Source of the DNA: Sclerurus mexicanus
Taxonomy: Eukaryota; Chordata; Aves; Passeriformes; Furnariidae
Assembly (NCBI GenBank): GCA_013396755.1
Contig: VWZF01006730.1
Span: 1,668,358-1,732,357, forward strand
Length of the DNA stretch: 64,000 bases
Reading direction: 5' to 3'
In this document: piece after piece, positions 1 to 13,100 of the stretch
Position numbering within the stretch: the stretch's first letter is position 1
Layout of the letters: each line of letters begins with the position of its first letter
Translations under genes and position numbers: made by a program
The notes under the pieces: generated by a model
What the model was told of the DNA's origin: nothing
The model's database searches: none
What the model saw: only the letters and a program-made list of their open reading frames with translations

Positions 1-2365
1 ATGCAAAACTTCTTTTGTTAATAACTGAGTAGTCAGATACAAAACTATTCGTTCCTTCTGTTGACTCAGTTGATGATTGTCACTGAAAAAAGGATAGTGC
101 AGACCGAGGCAGAAGGCACCTTGAATCACTGCAACAGTAAGTTTTTCAAGGAGACAGGAGCTGAGACTTTTACATTCTCAAATAATTTTCATAACTTTGT
201 TTCAAATGTTTTTAAAAGTGCAGTGAATCTCTGCAGATTGTTTGTTTGTGACCTATTTGGTTGATGGAGAGTAGAGGTTAATGTCTTCTAAAACTGCTGG
301 GAAGATCAAGAATTATTACATGAAAAGGTCAATAATGAAACAATGTTCAGGGAAAAATAAAATGATCATGACTTAGAGTACATAAACAAAGGAACCTTTC
401 ATATATGGGTGTTGGGGGAAATAGGATCTTTTTTGGTTTTAATCCCATCTACATGCTACCCTTGTGGTTACAAATTTATTGTTTTGTGACATACTTTTTT
501 TATCTTGCAAAATAACTTGGGAAATTACTGTGATGCAGAGAATAAAACCACTTATTTGGCAAATGACCAAATCTCTTTGGAAGTGGACTATAAAGCTGTC
601 ATGCCAGTACGGGTAAGCTGTTTGCAGAAGCCCTGGTGATATGTGGTGGTTCTGCCTGTTACAGGCCCTTAGTTGCACGTTCCCCACTGCTTTGGGACAA
701 CAAATGTAGCTAATGAGGAAATTGTCATGATACAGTTTTATTCTATAGTGACACCTGGGAATCATGGAGAAACTGTTCTTTTTTTAAAAAACTGATTTAC
801 TATTCTTTTGTATTTCAAAATACAAGATGTTTCTCAGCCAAAAGACAGAGATTCAAGGGAGGCTCCTGGTAATTTTGTTGTTTAATGATGGAGAAGCAGC
901 AGGAACTCCTTTTTCTTTTTGTCTGCTGTTCTCTTTCCTGAGCTGTATATTAAATCATCGAGAAACCTCAGGATTATGAATTCAGTTACTAGAAATAGAG
1001 TTGAATGCTACAAGTTATTATTTCAGAATGTCAAATCTTTTTCCTTTAGAACCTACCTGTTTTACTTTTTAAGGTCTGACAAAACCATGGACCCTAATGA
1101 ATTTATAACACCTTTGTCCCATAAAGTCTGCAGGACTTTTAGGAAAAAGATGTTGGAAGCCCATCACTGCTGTGGAGAGTAGTTTCAGCAGTGCTGTTCA
1201 TCTTCAAATTATTGGCATTTTGATTTTCTTCTTAAAAATATTTCTGAAGGCATGCCTGAAATCCTAGCCATAATTCCTATTATTTGGAGCACAAGAGATC
1301 CAGCATTTTTTCCTCTGCTACTTTTTATAGCCTTTGTCCCTCGTGGTGGTTTTCCCCTCTTCTAATTACTACCTGATGCTAAATTGGCTTGGGTGTCTTT
1401 TCTATCTGCTGCTGCTGCCCAAAGGTCTGACAGGTGCCTTTGTTTCCTCAGCAGCAGCTCAGAAAGAAAGAACTGCTGCCTTCTGAATAGCTCTGTAGTG
1501 AGTTCTCACTCCCACAATGGAACTAATCAGCTGCTTCTCTGATATGAAAATGTTCTCTTGATCCCAGATTTCCAAATGTGTTTGTCAGAGTTGTTGGAGT
1601 TTCTAGGTTTTGAGGCAGGGTTTTAGCATTCTTTATTGAAAGTTAGTTTGAGGTTTTCATGTGTAATTTTGGAGTGGGTAGAGGGAAACCTTGCTATTTA
1701 GAGTGGCTAGAGTGGCCAGTGGCTAGTATTACTGTCAGGAGGTGAAAAATGAATTATGATTTATTTGAATTGCTGAATATTCCCAGGTCTGTTATGTGAC
1801 TGTAGAAACTTAGATATTTATATCATCTTTGCTTTCCATGGAAAGAGAAAGGCAGCTAAATTGAGACATTCTTTACATTTCCTTTTTATGGTATTTGCGG
1901 TTATAGTTTCTCCCCCAGCCTTTTTGAATGGATAGGATGAGACAAAGCTTGAGAGACATGGATGGAAAATACAGGACATGCAATGTTATGATTACAAAAA
2001 CAAGATTGTAAGTCAGCTCTGAAACTGAAGGTCTCTTTCCCACAATGAACTTTGTCTCTGCGTGAAATACACAGCACAGTAAATATCATGCATGTTTTAG
2101 GTGTATTGAACATGACATTTCTACCAGCTAATCTTAAGATATCCAGCTCTGTAATAGAATTAACTCTCTGAGTACATAGCCAGGAAATCCTGCAGAGGAG
2201 GGAAACTAAGGTCAGTTTGGCAAGTGTCTCATCCCTTTCCCCTTTTATAAAACTACTTTTTGGTTCGATTATTTTTTTCTCATGTAACTTGGAATTGGAC
2301 AACATATCCTTTTTCTAGAATGGCTTAAGGGTGGCTTTTGAGGGAGCATGTAGAGGGGGAGGGGG

Positions 2366-2381
2366 GTGTGTGTGTGTGAGA
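2366..2381. repeat. short TG/GT microsatellite
   Basis: A short run of alternating G and T follows a G-rich stretch. It is a simple-sequence repeat with no evident function. Confidence 0.7.
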
Positions 2382-4018
2382 GGACTGTAAGATACCATTA
2401 TTTCCCCAGCTGGAAATTGTCCCACACTGATCACACCACACATTTCCCCTAGTGCCATCCCACATGTGTATTGTAAGGTTTTTGGTAAAAAATAATTTCC
2501 CTATGAAAATTAATGAACAACTGTTTGGGGACTGTGACTGCTCTTCTGAAAATTGCTTGTGAGTGGTCACTGTTTCAAGTCTTGCCTTGCAAAATGAAGC
2601 TCACTGTGTTAGCTTGAGGACTGTGGTGATGTGTGGTTTGTCTTTTTTCTTTTTTCCCCCTTGGATCATTTTAGAAATTCCTTGTAAAGAAATAATGTTG
2701 AAGCAAAGCTGCTTAACCTCCATTTGAAGGCTTTCTAAGATGAATGCTTAAAAAATTTTAGTCACATGCTAAGCATATGAGGCCTTACTATGTGGTTAAT
2801 TAACTGGAGCTAGAAATTTGGTCAGTCATATGATGCATGTACTACTTTAATAGTTTAGTAGTTTTCTTCTTTTATGCATTTATCTTGAATATGTTGAACA
2901 ATATGAGATGAAAATTACTTTCCCTTGCATTCTTGAACACAGAATACAAGCATTCAATTATTTCCAAAGGTGTGTTATCTCCCAGAATGGGATGAAGTAC
3001 TTACCTAATGATAGCATGCTTCAGGATGCTTCAAAACCATCTCTAATATAGATGGTACATGGTTTATCAAAGCTCCTCTGCCTCTGTAGTCCTTTTATTG
3101 TTTCAATGGAATTAAATCACGTTCCCGTTTTCCTCATTAGTATAGCTGTGTGTCATTGAATGCAGCAATGTGTGACACAAGGTGTATTTCCTAAACAGTG
3201 CTGAGCTTGTGAAATAATTTTTCTAACTTGTAGTAAATAATGTAATCTTTTATTTGCCTATTATATTCTGTTTGACTGAAGCACTGTGATAGCTTTATGC
3301 AGCAAGTATAGACAAAACTGTCTGTCCTGGAGTTCATAGACCAGATGATGAGTGACAGAACTTCCAGGGGATTTATTTACCGTGGTTGTCAGAAATGATT
3401 TCTGCAGCTCATGTAACTTGTGGTAGAAATTGGAAAGTAAGAAGAACTTGTCATGTTTTTGAAGTTATTAAAACTGACTTAAAGATGTCTAAAGAATTTC
3501 AGTCTTTAGAGATATTGAACATGGAAAAAATTACATGTCTGTGACTAAAACAATTTGTGTTTGTCTTCAAGAAACAGGGCAGAGTTTAGCCACTGAACAG
3601 TACTGAGTGAACTACTCCAGGAAATGGATAATGAAGATGTTATTAGTGACATTTAGCAGTAGTAGAAGTGATTTCCAGTTACTTAGATGCAGTGACTGTA
3701 TTAAGGCTTTATGCTGATGTATGAAGTTTTGAAGGGTGTCTTGCAATTGGCATAGAAGCTGCAAAGCAAACCTAAGTTTTGCAATCCAAAGTCTATTCAA
3801 GATACTTACCTGGGTGTGCTGTGGGCACAGGAGGTGTGGCACCATTCTCTTTCTTGTAAGCACCTAGATTTTTAGGTATTAGATAATCACCAATAGTTGC
3901 CTTTAAAACAAACATGTGGACTCTGTCTTGTACTTCATAGTATAACTATAGACTTTCCCTACAACTTTATAAGCTTAAGATGGCATATGTCACTCAATTC
4001 AGAAGCAATGGGTATTTG

Positions 4019-4130
4019 GAGTTGGCAGGGACCCACAGGGATCACTGAGTCCAACTCCTAAGTGAATGATCCATATGGGGTCCAAACCCTCAACCTTGGC
4101 ATTGTTAGCACCATGCTCTAATCTCAGGGT
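4019..4130 (-). mobile_element. CR1 LINE 3'-end fragment
   Basis: The + strand reads as the reverse complement of a CR1 3' end. It has the typical block GGGACCCACAGGGATCACTG followed by GAGTCCAACTCC, and then the AACCCTCAACCTTGGCATT segment. The element is heavily diverged and truncated. It lies about 150 bases upstream of a PIP4P2 exon, inside the intron. Confidence 0.75.
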
Positions 4131-4285
4131 TGTGTATTGCCATTCTTTTTCCATCTCCCCATTTAGACTGAAGAATTACTAGTGATGTATTGATGGCAGG
4201 GGTTGTTCTTGTGGTGTTTGTTATTTGGTTGGTTGGGGGTCTTTTTTTTTTTTTTTAATTTACACCACCATTTCTTTCCTAACAG

Positions 4286-4376
4286 TTCATCTGTTGGAAG
4301 TGCGCTGCCGCGGAGGCGCTGCTGTGCATATATTACCATTGGAATGATATGCATCTTCATTGGCGTTGGATTAACT
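4286..4376 (+). CDS. PIP4P2: PIP4P2 penultimate coding exon
   Basis: This is a 91-base exon. It takes two bases of an Ile codon from the previous exon and ends in phase 0 after Thr at a GTGAGT donor. It encodes the basic PRRR stretch, then a CC pair of the kind often palmitoylated (my inference), then the first transmembrane helix. A long T-tract and CTTTCCTAACAG form the acceptor. Confidence 0.95.
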
Positions 4377-5639
4377 GTGAGTGATGTCCCATGATGCAAT
4401 TGCAACCAGGTGCAAGGCTATGTGTTCAAAGGAGCTCTCTTAGTTGACCAGCTCTTTCTTCCCCAGCATTTGAGTAAACCTTTCTAAGTCTGTGTGGTTT
4501 TTGTCATCTCTATTAAAACTGTGGACTTAGCCAGAAAAATGAAATGCTTCTAAAAAAAAATACGTGTTCTGGCAGTGTGAGAATTTCTTTTTTCTGATGT
4601 TAAATTTGACTCTTCATCTCTCTGAAAACTTCAGTTTTATGAAAAATGGTTTACTTCACTGTAGAAATACTGGAACATCTTGTTCTTGGTAGAGCTCTCA
4701 AAACTTCCAGGTTTCCAGAAATACTTCTTGCTGCATAGCCAGGAATGTAAGTTCCACTACAGCAGAAGTGAGTGGGATTCTAAAAGCTAGAAATATGTGT
4801 CTTTGTACAAACTATAAGGAGTAAAACCAAATAATGAGCTATATACAAATGAAAAAGCTCACACTCTTGTTGCTCTGTTACTTGGAAAACTATCTGGCTT
4901 ACCAGTATCTGGTACTGGTTACTAGAGCCAACTTTGTATCTGGCAATCCCAGAAAAGTACATGCGAGGAAATACTTGCAGTAAATTCATGTGTGTAATTC
5001 TCATTATGCCTCTAACTTGCATTTTAACTTGAATAATTACCTATATGTGAGCTTAAATAAATTATGAAGGATTTTCCAGTTTCCCTAATAGAAACAAAGA
5101 CAGACAGAAATTAAAACAGTGAGAGATTTCTTTTAATTTTTTTATGACCTTACTGAGTTTGAAAATTGTGGGAAAATTTTCTAAGGTTTGTGCACAGGCT
5201 TGTGTAGCCTTTATCCTTGGGGGGTTTTTTGGGAGCTCTCTGGGTTAAAACTCTGAACAACTAGGTCTGACCTTAGAGATGACCCTGCTTTGACTGGGAA
5301 GTTTGCACTAGAGGTCTCCTGATGTCCCTTTCAAGCTCAATTATCCTATGGTTGTGTAAAATTAAGCTAATAAAATATCTGATTTACCCTTATCAAAGTT
5401 GAAAAGATACTGAAATGCTTCTCCTTAATATAACTTGCTCTTGCCTGAAGAGCAGATAGTGCTGTATGTTTGACACTTCTGTTTTCTCTTTTTAGGTTGG
5501 CACACAAGATTTCGCCAGGCAATTTCATGCAACATACGTTTCTTGGGCTGTTGCTTATCTCTTAGGTTTAATCTGCCTCATTCGAGCCTGCTACTGGGGA
5601 GCCATTAAAGTCAGTTATCCAGAGCACAGTTTTGCGTAG
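4286..5639 (+). CDS. PIP4P2: PIP4P2 (TMEM55A), last two coding exons, spliced 4286-4376 and 5496-5639
   Basis: This is the C-terminal part of the type 2 phosphatidylinositol-4,5-bisphosphate 4-phosphatase, a two-pass late-endosome/lysosome membrane protein. The spliced product reads SSVGSALPRRRCC and continues through two hydrophobic segments (around YITIGMICIFIGVGLT and VSWAVAYLLGLICLI) to the ending YPEHSFA and a TAG stop. As I remember the human protein (about 257 residues), these exons cover its last 77-78 residues and are almost identical. The catalytic CX5R motif and cysteine-rich regions are in exons upstream of the window. Both splice junctions are canonical (acceptor AACAG, donor ACT/GTGAGT, acceptor TTTAG) and the phases join. 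Whether the family is truly an active phosphatase cannot be judged from this part. Confidence 0.96.
5264..5354 (+). mobile_element. CR1 LINE 3'-end fragment in the last PIP4P2 intron
   Basis: The segment reads GACCTTAGAGATGACCCTGC, then a diverged run of the type seen before the CR1 3' end, and finishes with CTCAATTATCCTATGG, matching the CR1 terminus (TCAATTATTCTATG-like). It is in sense orientation relative to PIP4P2, old, and only about 90 bases long. Confidence 0.65.
5496..5639 (+). CDS. PIP4P2: PIP4P2 terminal coding exon
   Basis: This exon has 47 codons plus a TAG stop. It starts in phase 0 after TTTTTAG with VGTQDFARQFHATYVSW. It encodes the short loop between the membrane helices, the second transmembrane helix, and the conserved cytosolic tail ending HSFA. 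The human protein differs at only a few positions as far as I recall. Confidence 0.96.
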   Translation, partial: VGTQDFARQFHATYVSWAVAYLLGLICLIRACYWGAIKVSYPEHSFA

Positions 5640-7085
5640 AGAAATTGTTAGGTTATAGATGAACGTCTAGTAATTCTGGTTATTACATCTTGGACACTTT
5701 TAAAACCTTTCCTGTAAGGATTCCATTCTGTTCAAAGTAGTTTAAAGACTGGGGGTCTCTAAGAACAAATGTTCATTGCACTACATAATATGCAAATAGT
5801 TTGTTTTGCTGCTAGATTCCCTAGCTCTGAATACTAAAGCTGTGTTTACATGTTCATAACTCTGTCCTTATAGGTGTTGAATTTTATTTCAACAGTCAGT
5901 ATTAAGTTTTACATTTCCTTTGTTATGTTAAAATCCGTCTGCCATTTTTCTAGATGATCAGCGAAAATTCAAAAGCAAGAGTGTTTATAAGTGTTTCTAC
6001 TGTAGCTTCACATTTGTATTTAACATTTTAACTAAAATTATATTCAAGTGGCTTGCTTTAAAACCTAAGCAATAAGCATTTTGCTTGAACTGCTTACTGT
6101 ACCTTTTGCCTAAGATCATAGTGACCTTATTCAGGAAACGAAAGTTACAGGTGTACTTTAAAAGACTGACACTGTTGCTAGAGAGACATTTGTAAACACT
6201 GTACGCTTGGAGACTTTTCAGGTAGAGAGATGCTATTTAGGTAGTCCAATTAAATTTCCATCTATCCAGGACTGGATTTCGTTTAAAATAAATGCTTTCT
6301 TCTCAAGGATCCTGGGACTGAGGTTTGGGATTTTTGTTTGTTTATTTTTTTTTTAACTGGCAAATCCTAAAAGCCATGCTCGGATTATGGAACTTAACTC
6401 CAGTTATTCATACAAGTTCCTTTACAGGGTCTAAGGGAAGCATTTCATATGAATTGGTTTGTGATAATTCAGTGTCATGTAGATGACAATAAGATGGTGA
6501 TGGGTTGTGTCTTACTTTCCTCTGATCATGTCAGATTTTCCCTGTTTGGGATTTTTGACACTGGTCACTGCAAAGGGAGACACTGTAAATTCTCATTAAC
6601 TGCTGTAATAAGGAAATGAGTAAACTATTACTTGGACCATTCCATCAAGTACATCTAGTCAATTTAGCACTGACTTGCCAAGAGAATACGGAAACAGAAA
6701 GATTTTTCTAATGATGTATTCACAAAGGATTGAGGGACCAGTTCTTGCACTGCCCATCTTTATAGTTTTAAACAAGTTTTTGCTAAATTCAAAAGGAATG
6801 TCCTGAGTGATTTAGATGACTGTAGTAATTTAGATAATGGGGTCAGATGGGTAAATTAATATGGATGTTTCAGGGATACATGTAATTTAAATTATCTATG
6901 TTCCTGCTAAGACAAAATGATACTCGGATAAGGATTTTGGAGCACAATAAATGTAAATGATTAAACTGTAAATGATCTGTCTTTGTATGATGCTAAATGT
7001 ATAAAAGCAGTAGCTCAGGATTACAATGTACCTTTTACAAATAAACTAATAAAGAAATAAAGATTATTATTCAAACTTAATGTAT
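5640..7085 (+). other. PIP4P2: PIP4P2 3' UTR
   Basis: AT-rich sequence without coding signs follows the stop. It runs to a cluster of polyadenylation signals at 7040-7061, and another AATAAA occurs at 7103-7108. The end point is inferred from those signals. AATAAA-type hexamers near 6290 and 6946 could give shorter forms. Confidence 0.65.
7040..7061 (+). terminator. Cluster of three AATAAA polyadenylation signals
   Basis: Three perfect AATAAA hexamers occur at 7040-7045, 7048-7053 and 7056-7061, exactly 8 bases apart. They sit about 1.4 kb after the PIP4P2 stop in a T-rich region, which is the expected position for the main poly(A) site. Confidence 0.7.
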
Positions 7086-7109
7086 TTTGTTACTTATATG
7101 TAAATAAAA

Positions 7110-10100
7110 AGGAGTGAGTGGTAGAATCTCCTAGTATGATACAGAAACCACAAAGGTATTATGCAGCAAAGGTGATATCTGCATTTTTTCCAAATGGCAG
7201 CCTCAGGAATACAAGAGAGTAATAATTAAACTGCTCTTTGCTTGATGTTTTGGGAAGAATGAGGAGGTAAATAGATGAAACCCCTGTTGCAATTGTTTTC
7301 TTTAGTCAATGGCTTATTGGTGGGCTATAGTAATATATTGTCTTTTCCTAATGCTTTTTACATCCCTTCATTGTAGGGATTTGCTTAAACCCATCAATAT
7401 TCTTTCCTATTTTGTGTTTCAAAATATTGCTTGTGCTCTACATCTGAAATAAAGTAGTCTGGGGCTGTACAGAAAATCATCCCCTGCTTTTGTAACTTCA
7501 CTGAGGGTGGCAGTGGGGGGTGGAGGGAGGCTGAGTATAATGTTATTTTAATGATTCAAAGGAATTTGTTCTTTTCCCCCCTTCATTAAGCTGTACTTTA
7601 TTTCCTGTCTCGTGCTTCTCCTTTTTCCTTCTCAATCTTTTTGAGCAGAAGGGATGATACATGGACAAAGTAACTTATTTTTGTCTGGATAAGGGTAGTA
7701 GCACGATATTTGCTGCTTCTTCCTTTTGCAAAGTAAAACATGATAATTATTTCTATAAAGCGTGTCATTACATTTTAACCACTGCCGGGTGTATGGAATT
7801 AGGATATTTTAACCAGCTAAGGAAATTAATGGTACAGTTCGATGGGTCTCTACAAGGAACTCAAAGAGCTCTGGCCATTTGTGAAGCAGGTGTGTTTGGA
7901 GACAGTTACCATGTTCTGTGCTGAACTATATGTCAGTCTGTTAAAGTTCTCTAACCTTTAAATGAAAAAAACCACCAAATATTAAAATCTGCCCTGTGTA
8001 TCTGGACTACTAGAAGAACTTTCAGCTTTTAGAATCACTTACTGCTTTTGTTGACTTTCAATACTCTTTTCCTCAAGGTATTATTTTTGCTAGGTGTGGG
8101 AAGGAGTTACTCAAATTCACAATTATGGGGTTCTGCACTTTCAGGTTTTATGTCCCCCTTCCCTTCCACTTTCCCATCGAAGAGTTTTTATACAAACTCT
8201 GTGTTCTTGACTAGGACATACTTCAGATCTTCAACTGTGTTTAATTTTTTAATTATCAACCTACTATTGCCTGACTCTTCTGCTGGTTTTGTTTGTACCT
8301 GTCCTACATGTTCATACATTGTTACGAAGCCTAGGGGGTTAGTGTTTCTGAAAATTAGATTATCAGGAGGTCTTTGTCACAAGTAGCATGTTGAAAGAAG
8401 CTAGAAGTTTCAAATCAGCCTGGTAAATTCACCATGAGTTGCTTAGAGAAGATGGAGCAGCTGTGGAGCCATTAGTGGTTATTCCTGAGAAACGGATGGT
8501 GTTTTTCAAACAATGTTATGTCTTTATAAACAGGAAAATCCAGGGCAGAAGTGTAATATCAAGTGCTACAAAATCCATGTAACTAACTTTAGGGACTTGA
8601 ATAATAAGTAGGTGGGTAGCAGTAAGACGATTTGTCATATTAGATCCATCAAACTGCCTTTTCCAACAGCAAAAATTCCAAACTGAGTGCAATATGCATT
8701 CTAAAAATATCTGTGAAATGTTCTTCCAAGCAAGCTTGAGAAGCACATCAGTAAAATTATTCAAAGATCATGATTAATGTTAAACTGGAAAGATGTAACA
8801 AACACATACCAGCTATTTGGAAATACTTACTATTTTTGTGAAGTTAGTGTGCTGTTTATTTCACTTCCAGCTGTTAAAAACTGAGAGCAAGTTGAGTGAC
8901 TGCATTAAGTTAACCCATCATGATTTCCTACTTAATTTCCTTATGTGTGATTTGGATTAACAGGGGCAGGGGCTGAACTTTCCCTTTGTTGTGGAAAAAT
9001 AGATCAGTGTTGGAGAAATTAGTATCACTAACCTACTTGAAATAGAAAATTCTAATAACATTTACTATAATGTGTAATATTTGAAAGCTGCACTCTCATC
9101 ATATTAAATTCCTCTTCATGCTAAAGATTATTCTGTTTATAGGGGAGTTACAAACCATGTTTGTCTCAGTAGCCAGATCAGATTAAACCACCCCCCATTC
9201 CTTAGCCTTCCCATTGTGTCCATCCCTATCCCAGGGCTTAGAACTGGAGCTGTACTGGAGAATTGTGGGTGACTGCACCACAGTGGGTGCACCCGTTGCT
9301 GCAGGGCAAAAGCCTTCTTGAAAATGATTTAGAAAGTGCCTTCTTAATTGAGATTTCTTTCTGTGCTTTTATTGGTACAATTGATCTGCAGCATGAAGGT
9401 GAAGGAGCAAAAGGCTGTATGGAGGTCGTGAAGGAGAGGTGAGAGAGGGACTTAATCCGATTTAAGTTGTTTGCAAGATTTTTGTCATGGATATCTGAGC
9501 CAACAAGAAAAGAATATCTAGGCTCAGTTTCCTACAGCTTTATTAACAAAAGGGCTTTTATTTTAGAACAATAAAGCTTATTGTAACTCATGTTACGCTT
9601 CACTGGAATCTGGAGGAGTCTTCTAGGGAGGTATCTCCCTCTATCACTTCCTCTGCTTTTGTTTTTATCTGTAGGCATTCATGTTGGCTGGTTTTGGGGG
9701 AGGAAAAATAAAAAAAGACATGAGGCTAACCAGATTCTGGAACTAGACCTGTATAGCAGGGGTTTAACAGCAAGAATTGTGTTCAGCTAAATCTTGTGAA
9801 CAAAATTAACAGATAACACTATGGATTGGAAATTGCTGATCCAGATGACAAGTTGTATGTCATTGCAATGACCTAGTAAAATGATTATTAAGTGGGTTTA
9901 TGAACCTTTATAAACAATGGCTAAAGGATAAATCTGGATGAAACACATGGGATCGTGAGGACAGTTGTGTATTAGGGTTTTATTCAATAACAGCATATCT
10001 TGTAACAGAGAAATAATTTATTTCCAAGTAAATTTAATACTGGCTCTTTTACATGACTTTAAATAAATTTTTAGTGACATAGTTGTAGTTCCAGCTTACT

Positions 10101-13100
10101 TAAATTTATATGCATTGCTTAGTGTTTAAAACAACCCTAACAAAACAATTGGGGGAGGGAGTAAGAGACTGAGGTTAGAAAAACACCTCTGAGGGCATGC
10201 TGCTTATTTTTCTTGCAATATTTCCTAGAGAAAATGATGTGGCTGATGGAATTTCAGGACTGATTTGAGTTAAACTGTGTGAGAAAGAAATTGCTAACAG
10301 GCTTACAGGTTCAGACCAAATAGCATACAGCAAATTACTTTCACAGAAAGATAAGGATCAATTTCTAGGATTTCCAAAGCAACATCTTTAAACTTTCATT
10401 GTTCATTAATGAAGTCTCTTACCCATGTCTAATATATCTTTCTTGTTAATGCTTTCAGTTTGTTAAAAAATTAACAGAGTTGCCTAGATGGGAAATAGGT
10501 AGAGAATTTTATATTATTTGCCTGTGTAATATTACTGGACTATATTGGGTCATCTTTAATTTTGTAATTAATTATCATATTTTCTTTGGATATTTTAAAT
10601 TTTGTATCTGTAACTGATACAGCTGTGTGTTCTATCTGCCAGTTTCTCAAGTTAAAATTTTGAAATACACTGAATTCTTACCTCTTAAAGGGATACTTTT
10701 ACACATACTGAACATCATTTCTAACTACTTCAGAGAGCTAAAGCATAAAGTACTTTGAAAAGACAAATCTTTAATGCAGGGTTTCTGTTGAACAGCAATT
10801 TGAAAGGTATAACACACCTCTCAGGAAGCTCCACAAACTTGGAGCCTCTTGCCCTGAGCAGGCTGTATGGCAAGGAACCCCAAACAGCCACCAGATGAGC
10901 CCACAGAGACCATGCAGGTTCTCATGAGTTCCCTGACTGTATTTCATTGGAAGTGCAATCATTGTAGGAGTCTTCCCTTCAGAAATCTGAGTTTGATAAG
11001 TTGTCATTTTTTCCCCTGTCAAAAATTACTCAGCTCACTCTAATAATCAGTGATGAAGAGGGTTCAAAGAGCCTACAGTGCTATTTGTAGTTTGTGTACC
11101 TTTCTTATTTAGGAGTAAGAAGAGTACTTTACATTCCTTTTAATATAAATGCACACATTTTGATGAACAGGTCAATGAAGCAGAAAGCATGCTTTAAAAA
11201 ATATTTAACTTGCCTAATGTTTTGATTTCTGAGCTTTAATTATCTCGTTTTGATGTTCATAATGCCAAATATTGATCTTTTAGATCAAAGTTTTTCATGC
11301 CTAGTGTCTCAGGTATATTTTCTGTACCGTTTCAGTTCAGATAGTAGTTTTTCCAGGAGGGAGAGCAGGGAAAAAACTTACAAAGCCACATAGCTATATG
11401 ATTCTAGCTATCCCTGCACCCTGATTTGGAGCAATTTGGCAGGATCAGGTGGCATTTTTAACTCTCCTGCAAAAGTGAGCTGAAATATAGCTGAGTTATG
11501 AGACTTAGAAAATTTTCACCTGTGTGCTTTCAGTAGATATTTGTTAGAAGTAGGCAGGTAAAAATTTCAGAGTATGTGTTTTGTGCTGGATATCTGTTTA
11601 CTGATTAAACTGGTAACTTCATTCCGGAGGTACAGGAAATACACATGGTTTTCCTGTAACTCCTGCCATACCTGAAAGAAGCAAGGATTACATCCACCAG
11701 TACTGTAGGCTATTTTGTTGGCAATTGGGCAATACAAAGCAAGAAAATAAAAGGGAGTGTCAGGATGAAGAAGCAACGCAGAGGGGGGATAGTAATACAA
11801 AACTGAGGCCGAAAACACAATCCATGAGATTCAAACCAATTTATAAGCTGCATTAAATTCTGCTTAAACCAACCTTTTTACAGACCTCTTTTTATTTTTT
11901 TTTTTGGCATGGTGTGGTGTGCCTTTTGGCAAAATGTCTAGTCCATGAAGGACTTGAAGGACTGCAGCATCTCTGCAAAGATGCTTTTCGTACTCCGATC
12001 ACCATCAACCTGACTTTGTAGCAAAAGGATGAGGATGAAGAGCATCTGGGATAGCCTGGTCTTCTGGACTTACTCTTTTGACACCAGTGTGTCTACATCA
12101 GTCTACCCGTATCAGATAATGGGAGCTGGAAGACCTGCAGCAGCAAAACGTTCCTCTTTGACGTTAAGAGCATACTTGTGTTCCCCACAAGTTCCCTCCA
12201 TCAGCACTGTTGTATGTGACTGAGGGACCCTGGAGCTCCTGGCAGAAATGCCCTGAAGCTTGACAGTACCCAGGGACGGTCTGTGTGTTCCAGGAAAAGG
12301 GGAAGCCCATATAAACTGTAGAGTTAAATCACCCCCTGAGGGCCAAAACAAACAAGAACTACAAAGGCAATCTTAATTTTTGTGTTTTCTTAAACTATAA
12401 ATGAGTAAATGTCACAGAATTGTTGTATTTAATATTATGTTTAGATTGTCTAAACTGGATACTAGGGAGCTAATGAAGCTAAGAAAAATTGCTAAAAATG
12501 CATGCACAGTACAAAAAAACCCTCCAAAACTCAAATTGGACTGCTGTGAAATGGTTTAGATTTTCCTCAGAGGCTCTCTCATACACACACACAAAAGTTT
12601 CTCATAGTTGTTATTCAGTAATTTCTTTCTTAGCTGGTTTGCCATCAACTCTCTACCAGGTGCAAAAATGTTGATGGGATGCTTGTAACCAAAGGCATCA
12701 CTGGGTACCTCCTGTGCTATACAGCTTTAGCAGGACAACTGCCCCCAAATCCATGAATTTTTATTCTCATTAGAAAAACACTCAAGTGGTCTCATTTACA
12801 TATTGCTGAACAGGACAGAGGCTTTAGATTTCCTCAAAAATCATTCAAATCTACATTTCTAGTCAACATACTTCCAATTTTGTTTAAAATCTCCTGTCAC
12901 CAGGATCAGAGGAGATGGGCAATAGCCTTCATGAAGTGGTAGGCTTGCAGGAAATTACTCGTTTTGTAACTGTTAACAGTGAAAAGACATAACCTTAAAA
13001 ATGTTTTTTTTCTTTCATAATTTGGAAAACATGATGTAGCAGCTATTATTATAAAACCACAGATGTACAGACATGCTATAATTTATGTTGCAAAGGCAGA

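Larger units (their letters stand above)
1..4285 (+). other. PIP4P2: PIP4P2 intron (5' part outside window)
   Basis: This stretch precedes the first recognisable PIP4P2 exon and should be intron. I looked for the upstream family exons, which carry the cysteine-rich zinc-ribbon-like part and the CX5R motif, and did not find them, so they should lie upstream of the window. It contains a short TG repeat near 2366-2381 and a CR1 fragment near 4.0-4.1 kb. Its short open frames have no codon bias or family resemblance that I can see. Confidence 0.7.
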
